Assembly: GCF_963667775.1 (NCBI RefSeq)
Contig: NZ_OY764015.1
Location: 2,841,001-2,905,000 of the forward strand
Source: an uncultured Trichococcus sp.
GTDB lineage: Bacteria > Bacillota > Bacilli > Lactobacillales > Aerococcaceae
Direction: 5' to 3'
DNA length: 64,000 nt
A program made the position numbers and the translations under genes. Position 1 is the first letter of the stretch. Each line of letters begins with the position of its first letter. Under the pieces are notes generated by a model. That model was not told where the DNA came from. It saw only the letters and a program-made list of their open reading frames with translations, and made no database searches. This document shows positions 1 through 9,092 of this stretch, in pieces.

Positions 1-12
1 CAATCGGCGGAA

Positions 13-136
13 CTCCGGCGAAGCCGCGTTGGTCGGAGGTAATCATTTTTTTGGGTGTTTTCCTCCGGCGAGAGAACCCTAACCGGAGGAAAACTTGCGC
101 CAAAAAAACCAACTCCGGTGAGCGAATCGATCGGAG
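13..136. repeat. Intergenic hairpin array A (CTCCGGCGA type, ~50-nt period)
   Basis: Three units begin with CTCCGGCGA or CTCCGGTGA at 13, 63 and 113, each followed 15-20 nt later by a complementary CGGAG arm. The spacing is 50 nt. The same motif family returns in the arrays near 28.3-29.2 kb and 54.3-54.4 kb. It lies downstream of the DUF4230 gene, which reads toward it. The left end of the window may cut the array. I see nothing else in bases 137-230. Confidence 0.75.
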
Positions 137-230
137 TCAGTGTGATGGTGTTTTTTTGGCATGGGCGGTTCTCTACAAGTTACTGTTCAAGTGAGTCGGG
201 TTTCCAGGATGCGAGAGTCGAGTGGACCTG

Positions 231-818
231 TCAATAGAACTCGATGACTGCATCCTCGAAGCCGTTGGAACTCAAAAATGAAGTCAGCAATGACTCGACT
301 CTTTTATCCGCTTCATCCAGAAAGCCCTGACTGATTTTCTCTTCTTCAAGTTGTTGTTTATTGACGTTTATTTCATCAAAAATTATCTGGCTGGGATAAT
401 CCGAAAAAATAGTACCTTTGATGTCTTCGACTCTCGTTTTTTCGGTCTCGACCACGTTATCGAGTATTTGGGATTTTGGGATTCTGACTGATAATTGCTT
501 GGTTTCTTCGTTATAGGTCATCTGAAGTTCAGAAAGATCGGTCCCGGCTTTCAGATAGCCGGAATACTCAATCAGCTTGATGGCTTCCGCATAGTCAAAA
601 TCACCGAAACCGAATAGGTCAAAATTCTTGTCTGTTCGGCTGATGATGACGTCGCTGTACTCATACTTTAGTGTTGTCCATTCTGACAGCTCCACCAGTT
701 TTTCCTGCACTAGAGCTGTTTCGGAGCTCCTGTTCGTGCGGGTGGAAATCAAATCGGTTTCGGTGAATATGAGATATCCTGCCATCCCAACAAACAATAA
801 TAGTAGTATCTTTTTCAT
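231..818 (-). CDS. DUF4230 family membrane-anchored protein
   Basis: This 195-residue protein has a short basic N-terminus and one hydrophobic segment at about residues 3-20, followed by a polar, charged body. That fits an N-terminally anchored extracytoplasmic protein. The body resembles the DUF4230 family, which often begins with one membrane anchor; its function is unknown. I chose the ATG at 818, 10 nt after a GAGGAGG site. A TTG two codons earlier would also be in frame but sits only 4 nt from that site. The gene is alone on this strand. The array at 13-136 lies past its 3' end. Confidence 0.7.
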   Translation of the reverse strand: MKKILLLLFVGMAGYLIFTETDLISTRTNRSSETALVQEKLVELSEWTTLKYEYSDVIISRTDKNFDLFGFGDFDYAEAIKLIEYSGYLKAGTDLSELQMTYNEETKQLSVRIPKSQILDNVVETEKTRVEDIKGTIFSDYPSQIIFDEINVNKQQLEEEKISQGFLDEADKRVESLLTSFLSSNGFEDAVIEFY

Positions 819-1031
819 AACCAAATTTCCTCCTCGGTAATCTTAACCCATCAGCGTTTACGCAAATTGGGTACACTATGGTTCGTAAAACGGCTTTTTT
901 GATTTGAACTAATTGACAATATTTTAACATATTTTTTTGGAAATGATTTGTAATCTCAAACTAATATTCATTTGATTTCATCGACTGCACTGTAGAATTA
1001 TCAATGGGAAGCAAAAAGAGGAGTAGTGTTT

Positions 1032-1394
1032 ATGAATTTGAAAATGAAACGCATCTACGAGACACCTGAAAAAGCGGACGGCTTCCGGATCCTGGTTGAT
1101 CGGTTGTGGCCGCGCGGCGTCAAGAAGGAGACTGCCCAGCTGGATGCATGGCTGAAGGACAGCGCGCCTTCGCCGGATCTGCGTAAATGGTTCGACCATG
1201 ATCCCGAAAAATTTACAGCCTTTAAGGAACGCTATGAAGAGGAACTGTTGATGAACCCGTCGACAGCTGCTGCCGTAGCGGAGATCCTGAAGCAGTTGGA
1301 AGTGGCGGATGTCACATTGGTCTATGCCGCGCGGGATACGGAAATCAATCATGTCGTCGTGCTCCGGGATTTTTTGGAGAGCCAGCGGAAATAA
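1032..1394 (+). CDS. DUF488 family protein
   Basis: A 120-residue cytosolic protein of the DUF488 family. It shows the family's signature: an N-terminal RIYETPEKADGFRILVDRLWPRG stretch (about residues 5-27 from the chosen start) and a C-terminal LVYAARDTEINH block. Family members are small and widespread, with no firmly established reaction. The start chosen is the ATG at 1032, 8 nt after GAGGAG; an in-frame GTG at 1026 lies too close to that site. It is monocistronic and followed by a strong terminator at 1412-1442. Confidence 0.8.
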   Translation: MNLKMKRIYETPEKADGFRILVDRLWPRGVKKETAQLDAWLKDSAPSPDLRKWFDHDPEKFTAFKERYEEELLMNPSTAAAVAEILKQLEVADVTLVYAARDTEINHVVVLRDFLESQRK

Positions 1395-1411
1395 GCGACT
1401 ACAGAATGGAG

Positions 1412-1442
1412 AAGAAGACACTCTCGAAAAGGGTGTCTTCTT
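1412..1442 (+). terminator. Rho-independent terminator of the DUF488 gene
   Basis: The stem AAGAAGACAC pairs with GTGTCTTCTT around a loop of about 11 nt, and the second arm ends in a T-rich stretch. It starts 17 nt after the stop codon. The rest of the gap up to 1719 holds a small GCTTTCGC/GCGAAAGC hairpin near 1473 and a weaker C4/G5 hairpin before T7 near 1617, but no clear gene. Confidence 0.85.
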
Positions 1443-1719
1443 TGTGTTGTACATGTGCTGCCTCGGTCGGCTTTCGCAGCGAAAGCGCAGCGCGATTAGC
1501 CGACACATCTTGCTTATCTCGGCTTTACGAAGAGAAAACAGTTCGGAACGGCCGACTACTTCTTGACGGCGGTACTTTCGGTCCCCATGTCCCCGGGCTT
1601 ACTTTGGGGGCATTTTTTTGCGGTATCAGACTGATCTGTTCAAATAGTTGTCGGAAAATGGCAGTTGTGCAGAGTGGATGCAAAGGGGATAATGGAGGAA
1701 AGTACTGGGGGGAAATACG

Positions 1720-4071
1720 ATGACGAGAGAGCACGCGGCAGATTATGATATCACGATGGAGAATGTCCGGTATGCTGCACCGCAACGGTATTATGGCACA
1801 CGGATTCTGTTCGTGACCAAAGGAAGGGCAAGCGTGTCCGTCAATGGGGAAATGTATGCTCTGGATGAAGGGGCTATTCTCTTCATCAACCGGAATGACC
1901 ACTATACTGTCCGGGGCAGCGAAAACAATATCCTCATTTGCCTGAGCATCCCCAGCCATTTTTTCGTGATGAACTACCCGAATTACTTCCATTACTCTTT
2001 CGACTGCTTCTCAAAAGATTTGGATCCGGGACGAGGGGATGTCGTAGCGCAACTGCGCAGGCTGCTGGCTGAACTCGTGATTGTCCATTCCCGCCAGGAA
2101 GAAGGCAGCTTTTTAGAAGCCCGCAGTATCCTGTTTCAGACGATGCTGCTGGTGACCCGATACTTCAAAAAAGAGGGGCCGCTGACAGGTGCAGGCGAAG
2201 CGAGCGATGAACGGATTTCCCGGATTGTCCATACGATTGAACTACGCTATGCGGAACCTTTGACGCTTGCGGAGATGGCCGAGAGTGAGTACCTGTCGCC
2301 TACCTATTTATCCCGCTATTTCAAGCAGACGACCGGAATGGGCTTTCTACAATATCTGAAGATGGTGCGGTTGAAGCACTGCGTGGAGGATTTGCTGCAA
2401 ACGGCCGATAATATGTTCCAGATTGCCGTAAGAAACGGATTCTCGACGGTGAAGAATTTTACAGAAGCCTTCAAATCGGTATACGATCAGACGCCGGTTC
2501 AATACCGGAAGGAACATAAACAAGAGAGCAGTGAAGCGTTCGGAGATGTGGCCGCCAAATCGGAAGCCGGGAAAGCATTGGATTCGCCGGAAGCGCTCAT
2601 GCAGTTGACGAAATATTTGGAGGAGCCTCTGAATCCGCGCGCGTTGCCGGACGAGGCGCCGGGTGAAGCCTGCAAGATTGTCATCGGTGACGGTAGGGAC
2701 ATCGGGGGATTGGAGCGCGAAGAGCATATTGTGTTCATCGGGGAACTCAAAGAGATGCTGAACGAGCAGGTGAAGGAGCAAGTGTTGCTGGCTAAGCGAA
2801 GGCTTCGCGTCGACTTTGCGGGCGTGAGCAATCTGATCGGCGGATCCACTTTATTGCCGGAAGTCGAGACGGATGAGTTCGTGTCCACCACACCGAAGTA
2901 CGCCAATGCCGATTTGGCCATCCAGTACCTGAAGGAACAGGATATCAGCCTGTATGTGAGGATCACTTATAAGGAAGTCATCCACAATGAAGAGCGCTAT
3001 TTCAATGAACTTGAAGGCTTCCTGATCCACACACTGCAGGTCTTCGGCAGGAAATTTGTCAACCAATGGAAAGTCGTGTTCTATGCGGAAAAAGAGACAG
3101 CCATCCTGTCCACGGAGTTGGAGCGCGTGTACTTGAGGCTGCATGAAGTGATCCGGAAATATGCCGTTCAGCTGAAAATCGGCACTTTCCTGCCTTTCAA
3201 AGAGGATAAAGACAGCCTTTCCTTGTCGCATCACTGGCAACTTCATCAATCCGGCAGCATCGATTTCATCACCTATGACGCCGATCAAAATGAGGCCGTC
3301 GACTTTTCCGAAATCAGCGATGAAGATTTCCAGAACAGCCAAGACTATATCCTGCAGAAAACGCAGAAGCTGAAGCGATTCCTGAAAAAGCACCAGATGC
3401 ATCAGCCGCTATATCTGGAAAATTGGAACACGCTGACCGGAAACACGCGCTATACGAACGGGACTTTTTTCCGGGGCGCGCTGATCCTGAGGACTATTTT
3501 GGATTTGGGGACTGAAGTCGCGGGTGTCGGGTTTTGGCTCAACAGCGAACTACATGAGCTGCACGGTGGGAACCATAACAAGGCTGTGGCGGGTTTGGAG
3601 CTGTTCCATTTCTTCAATGGCAAACGGCCTGCTTTCTACACGCTGATGTTCAAGGAACGGATGACGGGGGAAGTGCGCGCTCAAGGCGAACATTATGTGC
3701 TGACCGAAAATGAAGAGGGCTACCAATTGCTGCTGTTCAACGAAAAGCACTTCAATCCGCGCTACTCGGTCGATGAATTGTTCATGCGGAACCGCAGCAA
3801 TGAACTGCATGTCCGGCTGATCGGCATGGAACCCGGCGAATACCAGGTCCGGAAATACCGATTCGACCAGCAAAATGGCGGGCTCTATACAAAGTGGGGG
3901 CAGCTGAACAGCAAACACGGCATCGACCTTGAAGTGATGGAATACATCGTGCAATCCTCCATGCCGACGTTGGAGCTCGAAGATGAACAGATCGAAAAGG
4001 ATTGGTCCTTCTATGCTTCGATGAGCAGCAACGCGATCCTGTTCATCGAATTCCGCCGAGCGATCGGCTGA
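1720..4071 (+). CDS. AraC-family regulator fused to a GH39-like domain
   Basis: A 783-residue cytosolic protein in three parts. Residues 1 to about 140 form a cupin-type sensor (GRASVSVNGEMYALDEGAILF). Residues about 165-265 form an AraC double helix-turn-helix (LTLAEMAESEYLSPTYLSRYFK, then TPVQYRK). Residues about 300-780 resemble a GH39 beta-xylosidase barrel. The usual GH39 NEP acid/base motif is not apparent; the corresponding stretch reads YLENWNTL, so the barrel may bind a sugar rather than cut it. That is inference. A GGAGG site lies about 20 nt before the ATG with weaker GGGG closer in. No target gene is obvious next to it. A terminator follows at 4092-4123. Confidence 0.8.
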   Translation: MTREHAADYDITMENVRYAAPQRYYGTRILFVTKGRASVSVNGEMYALDEGAILFINRNDHYTVRGSENNILICLSIPSHFFVMNYPNYFHYSFDCFSKDLDPGRGDVVAQLRRLLAELVIVHSRQEEGSFLEARSILFQTMLLVTRYFKKEGPLTGAGEASDERISRIVHTIELRYAEPLTLAEMAESEYLSPTYLSRYFKQTTGMGFLQYLKMVRLKHCVEDLLQTADNMFQIAVRNGFSTVKNFTEAFKSVYDQTPVQYRKEHKQESSEAFGDVAAKSEAGKALDSPEALMQLTKYLEEPLNPRALPDEAPGEACKIVIGDGRDIGGLEREEHIVFIGELKEMLNEQVKEQVLLAKRRLRVDFAGVSNLIGGSTLLPEVETDEFVSTTPKYANADLAIQYLKEQDISLYVRITYKEVIHNEERYFNELEGFLIHTLQVFGRKFVNQWKVVFYAEKETAILSTELERVYLRLHEVIRKYAVQLKIGTFLPFKEDKDSLSLSHHWQLHQSGSIDFITYDADQNEAVDFSEISDEDFQNSQDYILQKTQKLKRFLKKHQMHQPLYLENWNTLTGNTRYTNGTFFRGALILRTILDLGTEVAGVGFWLNSELHELHGGNHNKAVAGLELFHFFNGKRPAFYTLMFKERMTGEVRAQGEHYVLTENEEGYQLLLFNEKHFNPRYSVDELFMRNRSNELHVRLIGMEPGEYQVRKYRFDQQNGGLYTKWGQLNSKHGIDLEVMEYIVQSSMPTLELEDEQIEKDWSFYASMSSNAILFIEFRRAIG

Positions 4072-4091
4072 AAGAAAATACAATAACGAAG

Positions 4092-4123
4092 AAAAGGTTG
4101 TCTCGTGGGAGACAACCTTTTTT
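4092..4123 (+). terminator. Terminator after the AraC-GH39 gene
   Basis: AAAAGGTTGTCTC pairs with GAGACAACCTTTT around a 4-nt loop, followed by a T run. It lies about 20 nt after the stop codon. Confidence 0.9.
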
Positions 4124-4140
4124 GTCGCCGGATACTTTAG

Positions 4141-4224
4141 GTTTGTCCGATTCATTCGGGTTATCGGACAAACAGTGGGCTGATCATGCCAAGGATGTCC
4201 GATTCTTTGGAGTTATTGGACATC
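4141..4224. repeat. Intergenic hairpin array B (TGTCCGAT type, 52-nt period)
   Basis: Unit one is a perfect 11-bp inverted repeat, GTTTGTCCGAT (4141-4151) with ATCGGACAAAC (4163-4173). Unit two is GATGTCCGA (4194) with TTGGACATC (4216), with one mismatch. The motif TGTCCGATTC starts at 4144 and 4196, exactly 52 nt apart. A lone TCGGACAAA arm follows at 4254. The remaining gap to 4450 carries a possible promoter (TATACT near 4366) for the amidohydrolase but no gene. Confidence 0.75.
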
Positions 4225-4450
4225 TAAGGGATCAACCACAATAGAAAGGGCTTTCGGACAAAAAGCATCCGCACAAATTTGTTATTCCACCGTTCTCTGA
4301 AAATGCGAAGACAAAAATCAGGCTGTTTTGCATAATTACGACCCTTTTCATATTTTATAGTGGCGGTATACTAGCTGAGTGATTACGAAACGTAGCAACA
4401 ACCAACCCATATTATAGTAAAAAAACAGTCAAAATAAGGGAGCGCAAAAA

Positions 4451-5653
4451 ATGAACGAAGCGACCAAACCGCAATTATTCAGCAAGTTAGCCGAGAAACA
4501 GGAGCGCATGATCGAAATCTACCGCTACTTGCACGCCCATCCGGAATTGTCTTTCCAGGAGGAGAACACGGCCAAGTACATCGAAGCATTTTATGCAGGG
4601 AAAGAGTGTGAAGTCCGCACCCATGTCGGAGGACTGGGCATCGTCGTGACCATCGACAGCGGCAAACCGGGAAAAACCGTCGCCATCCGAGCGGACTTTG
4701 ATGCGTTGCCGATCCAAGAGGAAACGGGCTTGCCATTTGCCTCAAAAACACCAGGAGTCATGCATGCTTGCGGACATGACGCGCATACAGCCTACATGCT
4801 GACCCTTGCCGAAACATTAATAGAGATGAAGGAACAATTCGAAGGGAAAATCGTTGTGCTGCATCAGCCTGCCGAGGAAGTTCCCCCGGGCGGAGCGATC
4901 GGCATGATCAAGGACGGCGCTTTGGAAGGCGTCGACACGGTATTCGGTATCCACGTGATGTCGCAGATGGACAGTGGCAAAGTGTTCTACCGTGAAGGCA
5001 ATGTTCAGACCGGCCGCGCCAATTTCCGCGTGAAGATTCAAGGCGTCGGCGGTCACGGTTCCTCTCCGCACAAAGCCAATGACGCCATCGTGGCGGCCAG
5101 CCATTTTGTCGTGGCCGTGCAATCCATTGTCAGCCGCCGTATGAATCCGTTCGATGTCGGCTCGATCACGATCGGCAGTTTTGACGGCAAAGGGTCGTTC
5201 AATGTCATAAAAGATGCGGTTGTGTTGGAGGGCGATGTGCGCTCAATGTCCGAAGAAACACGCACGCTGATCGAAAAGGAAATCCGGGCGAAGCTGGACG
5301 GCATCTCGGCTATGTTCGATGTGACTTATGAACTGGATTACGAAAACGATTATCCGGTCTTGTTCAACGATCCGGAAATGACGGCATTCGCAGCGTCGGC
5401 TCTGCAGGCAACAGAACTGCCAGGGTTAGCGGCTGTGGAACGTTGCGAGGCGCAGCCGCCTTCGGAAGATTTCGCTTATTATGCGAAGGAACGCCCGAGC
5501 GTCTTCCTGTATGTCGGAGCGACGCCAAAAGACGGCGAAGCTTACCCGCATCATCATCCGAAATTCCGGATCAATGAGGACAGTATGTTGATCGCAGCCG
5601 AAACGATGGGGACATTGGTTATTGATTACTTAAAAGGGAGCAGTGAAAAATAG
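4451..5653 (+). CDS. M20-family metal-dependent amidohydrolase (N-acyl amino acid / hippurate hydrolase type)
   Basis: A 400-residue cytosolic peptidase-like amidohydrolase. It begins with the family's HAHPELSFQEENT motif at about residues 29-41 and has the metal-binding HACGHDAHT motif (about 104-112), then HQPAEEVPPGG and a lid-domain GGHGSSPHKANDAI block. These fit the N-acyl-L-amino acid amidohydrolases that hydrolyse an amide to an acid plus an amino acid; the exact substrate cannot be read. The start follows AAGGGAG by 9 nt. The stop overlaps the start of the MFS gene by one base, so the two are co-translated, suggesting joint uptake or export of substrate or product. Confidence 0.85.
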   Translation: MNEATKPQLFSKLAEKQERMIEIYRYLHAHPELSFQEENTAKYIEAFYAGKECEVRTHVGGLGIVVTIDSGKPGKTVAIRADFDALPIQEETGLPFASKTPGVMHACGHDAHTAYMLTLAETLIEMKEQFEGKIVVLHQPAEEVPPGGAIGMIKDGALEGVDTVFGIHVMSQMDSGKVFYREGNVQTGRANFRVKIQGVGGHGSSPHKANDAIVAASHFVVAVQSIVSRRMNPFDVGSITIGSFDGKGSFNVIKDAVVLEGDVRSMSEETRTLIEKEIRAKLDGISAMFDVTYELDYENDYPVLFNDPEMTAFAASALQATELPGLAAVERCEAQPPSEDFAYYAKERPSVFLYVGATPKDGEAYPHHHPKFRINEDSMLIAAETMGTLVIDYLKGSSEK

Positions 5654-7044
5654 TGGAAACGCAATACAAAGGTAATGACAAATTAATTGCAGGGATTATG
5701 ATGGGGGTCGTCACATTCTGGTTGTTCGCTCAAGCGATGGTGAATATCGTGCCGGCGGTCCAGGCGGATTTGGGAATCTCATCCGGTGTGTTGAGCATCG
5801 CAATCAGTTTGACCTCTTTGTTTTCGGGGATGTTCATGGTTGCCGCAGGTGGCTTGGCGGATAAATACGGCCGCGTCAAATTGACGAACATCGGTATGAT
5901 TCTGAGTATCATCGGCTCATTATGTTTAGTATTTGCGAATGGGGCAATGCTATTGATCATCGGACGCGTTATCCAAGGTCTATCAGCGGCTTGTATTATG
6001 CCTGCCACTTTGGCTCTGATGAAGACCTATTTTGACGGCGCCGAAAGACAGCGCGCCTTGAGTTTCTGGTCAATCGGTTCATGGGGCGGTTCCGGCATCT
6101 GCTCATTCTTTGGCGGACTGGTGGCTACCTATTTCGGTTGGAGAGCTATCTTCGTGGTTTCGATTTTTGTTGCAGCACTGGGTATGATTTTGCTGAAGGG
6201 TACACCGGAATGCAAATTCGAAGCAACCGGCGAAAAGAAACCTTTCGATTTTGGCGGTCTCATCACTTTTGCTTTGGCTATGCTGGCATTCAACATCATC
6301 GTCGGCCAAGGCGCTGCAATCGGCTGGACGGACCCGATCATACTGGGATTGGCCGCTTTGCTGGTTGGTTCAGTCTTCCTGTTCGCAACAATCGAAAAGA
6401 AACACGTGAACAGCTTCATCGATTTTTCCTTGTTCAAGAATAAAGCCTACAGTGGCGCTACTTTATCCAACTTCTTGCTGAATGCTTCTGCAGGAACGAT
6501 GGTTGTCGCAAATACGTATGTGCAAATGGGCCGCGGCTTCTCTTCTTTCCAATCCGGATTGCTGACGATCGGTTACTTGGTTTGCGTTTTGAGCTCCATC
6601 CGTTTGGGTGAAAAAGCCTTGCAAAAATTCGGATCCCGCAAGCCGATGGTCACCGGATCATTCATTGCGACTATCGGAATCGCTTTGATGGCCTTCACTT
6701 TTGTGCCGGGAATCTTCTACAATCTGCTTGTGTTCGTCGGCTATGCTTTGTATGGCTTCGGTTTGGGGATTTATGCCACACCTTCCACTGATACCGCGAT
6801 TTCGAATGCGCCAGCGGATAAAGTCGGCAGCGCGTCCGGCATCTACAAAATGGCCAGCTCTCTGGGCGGAGCGGTCGGGGTTGCACTTTCCTCCAGCCTT
6901 TTCAATGTTTTGGGAGCGCAAGGAAACATGGAAGTGGCCGGTTCTGCAGGGTTGCTGCTGAATGTCGCTTTTGGGATGATCGCCTTGGCTTCGATTTTGC
7001 TGACGGCTCCGAAAGCTGCTGCGCAAGTGGAAGCTACGGAATAA
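5653..7044 (+). CDS. MFS transporter (drug/metabolite exporter type)
   Basis: A 463-residue polytopic membrane protein of the major facilitator superfamily. Hydrophobic helices fill the sequence, and the MFS loop motif GGLADKYGRVKLTNIG lies between helices 2 and 3. The size and the long second half resemble the QacA-like 14-helix branch. It starts with GTG at 5653, inside the TAG stop of the amidohydrolase gene, with AAAGGGAG upstream. The overlap implies translational coupling. The substrate is unknown; the partner enzyme suggests an amino acid derivative. A strong terminator follows at 7076-7112. Confidence 0.85.
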   Translation: METQYKGNDKLIAGIMMGVVTFWLFAQAMVNIVPAVQADLGISSGVLSIAISLTSLFSGMFMVAAGGLADKYGRVKLTNIGMILSIIGSLCLVFANGAMLLIIGRVIQGLSAACIMPATLALMKTYFDGAERQRALSFWSIGSWGGSGICSFFGGLVATYFGWRAIFVVSIFVAALGMILLKGTPECKFEATGEKKPFDFGGLITFALAMLAFNIIVGQGAAIGWTDPIILGLAALLVGSVFLFATIEKKHVNSFIDFSLFKNKAYSGATLSNFLLNASAGTMVVANTYVQMGRGFSSFQSGLLTIGYLVCVLSSIRLGEKALQKFGSRKPMVTGSFIATIGIALMAFTFVPGIFYNLLVFVGYALYGFGLGIYATPSTDTAISNAPADKVGSASGIYKMASSLGGAVGVALSSSLFNVLGAQGNMEVAGSAGLLLNVAFGMIALASILLTAPKAAAQVEATE

Positions 7045-7075
7045 GTTTGTGCAAACAGACCAAAAAATAGAATGA

Positions 7076-7112
7076 AAAAGGATGCAAAGTTATGGCGACT
7101 TTGCATCCTTTT
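7076..7112 (+). terminator. Terminator of the amidohydrolase-MFS operon
   Basis: AAAAGGATGCAAAGT pairs perfectly with ACTTTGCATCCTTTT around a 7-nt loop. Confidence 0.9.
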
Positions 7113-7175
7113 GGGTTATACTTTTCGCGAAACATAATATTTTCAGAAAACTATCAGCAGGGGGGATACAATACA

Positions 7176-7793
7176 ATGGAATTTATTTCTATAGTTGAAA
7201 TAATCGGGACGATCGCCTTTGCGATGTCAGGGGCATTGACCGCTATCGAGAAGGATCTTGATTATTACGGGATCGGGATATTCGCGATCACGACTTCAGT
7301 GGGCGGGGGGATCGTCAGGGATCTGCTGATCGATCGTCCTTTGCCGGCATCGCTGGAAAATCCTCTCTATGCGCTCATCAGCCTGCTTTCCGCCGGCTTT
7401 GTCATCCTTTTCTATACGCACATCAGCAAATTGGCGAAGAAGCTACAGTTTTTTGATGCCATCGGGCTCGGAGCTTTCACCGCTATCGGAGCGGAAGTGG
7501 CTGTGCGGATGGGCTTCCAGCAGTGGTATGTTGTTGTGACGTTGGCTGTCTTGACCGGAACCGGCGGAGGGCTTATCCGGGATGTGTTCGCCCGGGAGAT
7601 CCCTTATGTATTCCGCAAAGAGGTCTATGCGTTGGCTTCCATTTTGGGTGCCATCTTGTACATTATCGTATTCCGCTTGGCCGGTAGCCAAGTAGCGCTG
7701 TACAGCTGCTTTTTGGCAACGACTTTGATCAGGCTCTACTGCATGGAGAAGGATATGCACCTGCTGAAAGTCGGGAAAGTCACCATGGAATAG
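7176..7793 (+). CDS. Trimeric intracellular cation (TRIC) channel family / UPF0126 membrane protein
   Basis: A 205-residue membrane protein with two homologous halves of three helices each, as in UPF0126/TRIC bacterial channels. Each half carries the family glycine signature followed by Arg-Asp: GGGIVRDLLIDRPLP (first half) and GTGGGLIRDVFAREIP (second half). Bacterial members form potassium-permeable trimers or are uncharacterised; the physiological role is uncertain. The ATG at 7176 follows an AGGGGGGA site. Reading upstream to 7092 would cross the terminator of the previous gene, so that extension is rejected. A bidirectional hairpin separates it from the convergent cysteine hydrolase. Confidence 0.85.
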   Translation: MEFISIVEIIGTIAFAMSGALTAIEKDLDYYGIGIFAITTSVGGGIVRDLLIDRPLPASLENPLYALISLLSAGFVILFYTHISKLAKKLQFFDAIGLGAFTAIGAEVAVRMGFQQWYVVVTLAVLTGTGGGLIRDVFAREIPYVFRKEVYALASILGAILYIIVFRLAGSQVALYSCFLATTLIRLYCMEKDMHLLKVGKVTME

Positions 7794-7802
7794 AGATGGC
7801 AC

Positions 7803-7846
7803 AAAAAAATAAGAGGAGATTGTAAATTGCACAATCTCCTCTTATA
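7803..7846. terminator. Bidirectional terminator between convergent genes
   Basis: AAGAGGAGATTGT pairs with ACAATCTCCTCTT around 7 nt. The minus strand has a seven-T tail, so it mainly serves the cysteine hydrolase gene, and it may also stop the TRIC transcript. Confidence 0.85.
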
Positions 7847-7855
7847 ATGTACTGA

Positions 7856-8410
7856 TTAATTGTTTTCTTGCAGGAAGGCATCGGTTGAGGTGACATTGGC
7901 ATACATGCCGTTCAGTGCGCTGACAAAGGCGTAATGGACTTGTTCCGCAGGCACAGTTTTGTCTCCATAGGATAGATTTCTGGTCGCGCAGGCATCTTCA
8001 ATCAAAACAGCTTCAAAGCCTAAGTCAACGGCAGTTCTGACGGTCGCATCAATGCACATGTGGGTCATCATGCCTACAACCACTACCTTCGTTACGCCAT
8101 TTTCTCTTAGTTTGCTTTCCAAACCAGTTTCCAAAAAGCTGTTGGCAAAACTCTTGGTTACGACAGTTTCGTTTTCCAAAGGCAAGACCGTTTCGTGGAT
8201 TTCAGCCCCTGTTGTATCAGGCAGAAAGAACCCCAATGCGGGATCGCTTGCGATATGCTGCACGTGATAAACGGAATCTTTAGTATTTTTTCTGAACCAA
8301 TCCAGGACCTTTGCAGCGTTGGCGGCGGCCAGCTCCGGCTTGCTTAGTTCCATTTTGCCATTTGGGAAATAATCATTTTGTATATCCACGATAAGTAAAG
8401 CTGTACTCAT
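7856..8410 (-). CDS. Isochorismatase-family cysteine hydrolase
   Basis: A 184-residue cytosolic hydrolase of the isochorismatase/nicotinamidase fold. The catalytic Asp lies in ALLIVDIQNDYF (residues 4-15) and the nucleophilic Cys in THMCIDATVRTA. The family hydrolyses amides or enol ethers such as nicotinamide or isochorismate. The metal-binding His set of true nicotinamidases is not obvious here, so the substrate stays open. The ATG at 8410 follows GGGGTGG; the longer in-frame extension to 8506 has no comparable support. It is divergent from the Lrp-type regulator at 8534, a common pairing in which the regulator controls its neighbour. Confidence 0.85.
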   Translation of the reverse strand: MSTALLIVDIQNDYFPNGKMELSKPELAAANAAKVLDWFRKNTKDSVYHVQHIASDPALGFFLPDTTGAEIHETVLPLENETVVTKSFANSFLETGLESKLRENGVTKVVVVGMMTHMCIDATVRTAVDLGFEAVLIEDACATRNLSYGDKTVPAEQVHYAFVSALNGMYANVTSTDAFLQENN

Positions 8411-8533
8411 TTTTATCCACCCCGTAAAAGTATTTTTCCTTACGAGTATGATGATACCCAACATCCTGACTTCTTTCGATGCTTTGGCGAAAGACTTCCT
8501 GCCCAAATGATTTCATGATGAAAGGAATGTACT

Positions 8534-8974
8534 ATGGAACTTGATCACATTGATTATCAAATCCTGCAATTGCTGTCCGAAAATGCCCGCATCCAATGGA
8601 AAGACTTGGGCAACCAGATCCATATGACCGGACAAGCAGTGGGAAATCGCATCAAAAAACTCGAAGACAATGGCGTGATTCAGTCGTATTCTTTAGTAGT
8701 TGATGAATTGAAATTAGGCTTTTCCTTTACTGCTTTTGTCATTATTTATATGAAAACAGCGAATCATCAAGAGTTTATACATTTTGTTCAGGAGCAAAAT
8801 GAAGTCCGCGAAGTCCATCGAGTGTCCGGGGAAGGTTGCTACCACTTAAAAATTAAAGTGAAGTCCCAGGAACAACTGAACCTTTTTCTTAATGACCTGC
8901 TGCAATACGGGAATTACAGCATTCATTTATCCATTCAAGAAATCAAGCAACAGACTTCTTTCAAATCCGTATGA
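8534..8974 (+). CDS. Lrp/AsnC-family transcriptional regulator
   Basis: A 146-residue regulator. Residues 1-55 form the AsnC-type winged helix-turn-helix (LDHIDYQILQLLSENARIQWKD, then AVGNRIKKLEDNGVI). The rest is a RAM-type ligand-binding domain with the VREVHRVSGEGCYHLKIKV block. Lrp proteins usually sense amino acids and form octamers. It is transcribed away from the cysteine hydrolase with about 120 bp between the starts, so that gene is the first candidate target. A GAAAGGA site precedes the ATG. Confidence 0.9.
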   Translation: MELDHIDYQILQLLSENARIQWKDLGNQIHMTGQAVGNRIKKLEDNGVIQSYSLVVDELKLGFSFTAFVIIYMKTANHQEFIHFVQEQNEVREVHRVSGEGCYHLKIKVKSQEQLNLFLNDLLQYGNYSIHLSIQEIKQQTSFKSV

Positions 8975-9092
8975 ACTTACAAGGCAACTGATCAAATTTA
9001 TTGTATAATCGGGGAGAAGCCGAAACCGGAGGATCCTGCTGATGGATTCTGAAGACCCGGCAAAATCTGCACCGAATGGAGGACCATTGTTT

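Noticed and set aside
1443..1719. Small gene or second terminator in the gap before the AraC-GH39 gene
   Set aside because: Short frames here overlap hairpins and lack ribosome sites; the C4/G5 hairpin before T7 is too weak to call with confidence.
4002..4244. 80-codon frame across the end of the AraC-GH39 gene
   Set aside because: It overlaps the real gene, its terminator and array B.
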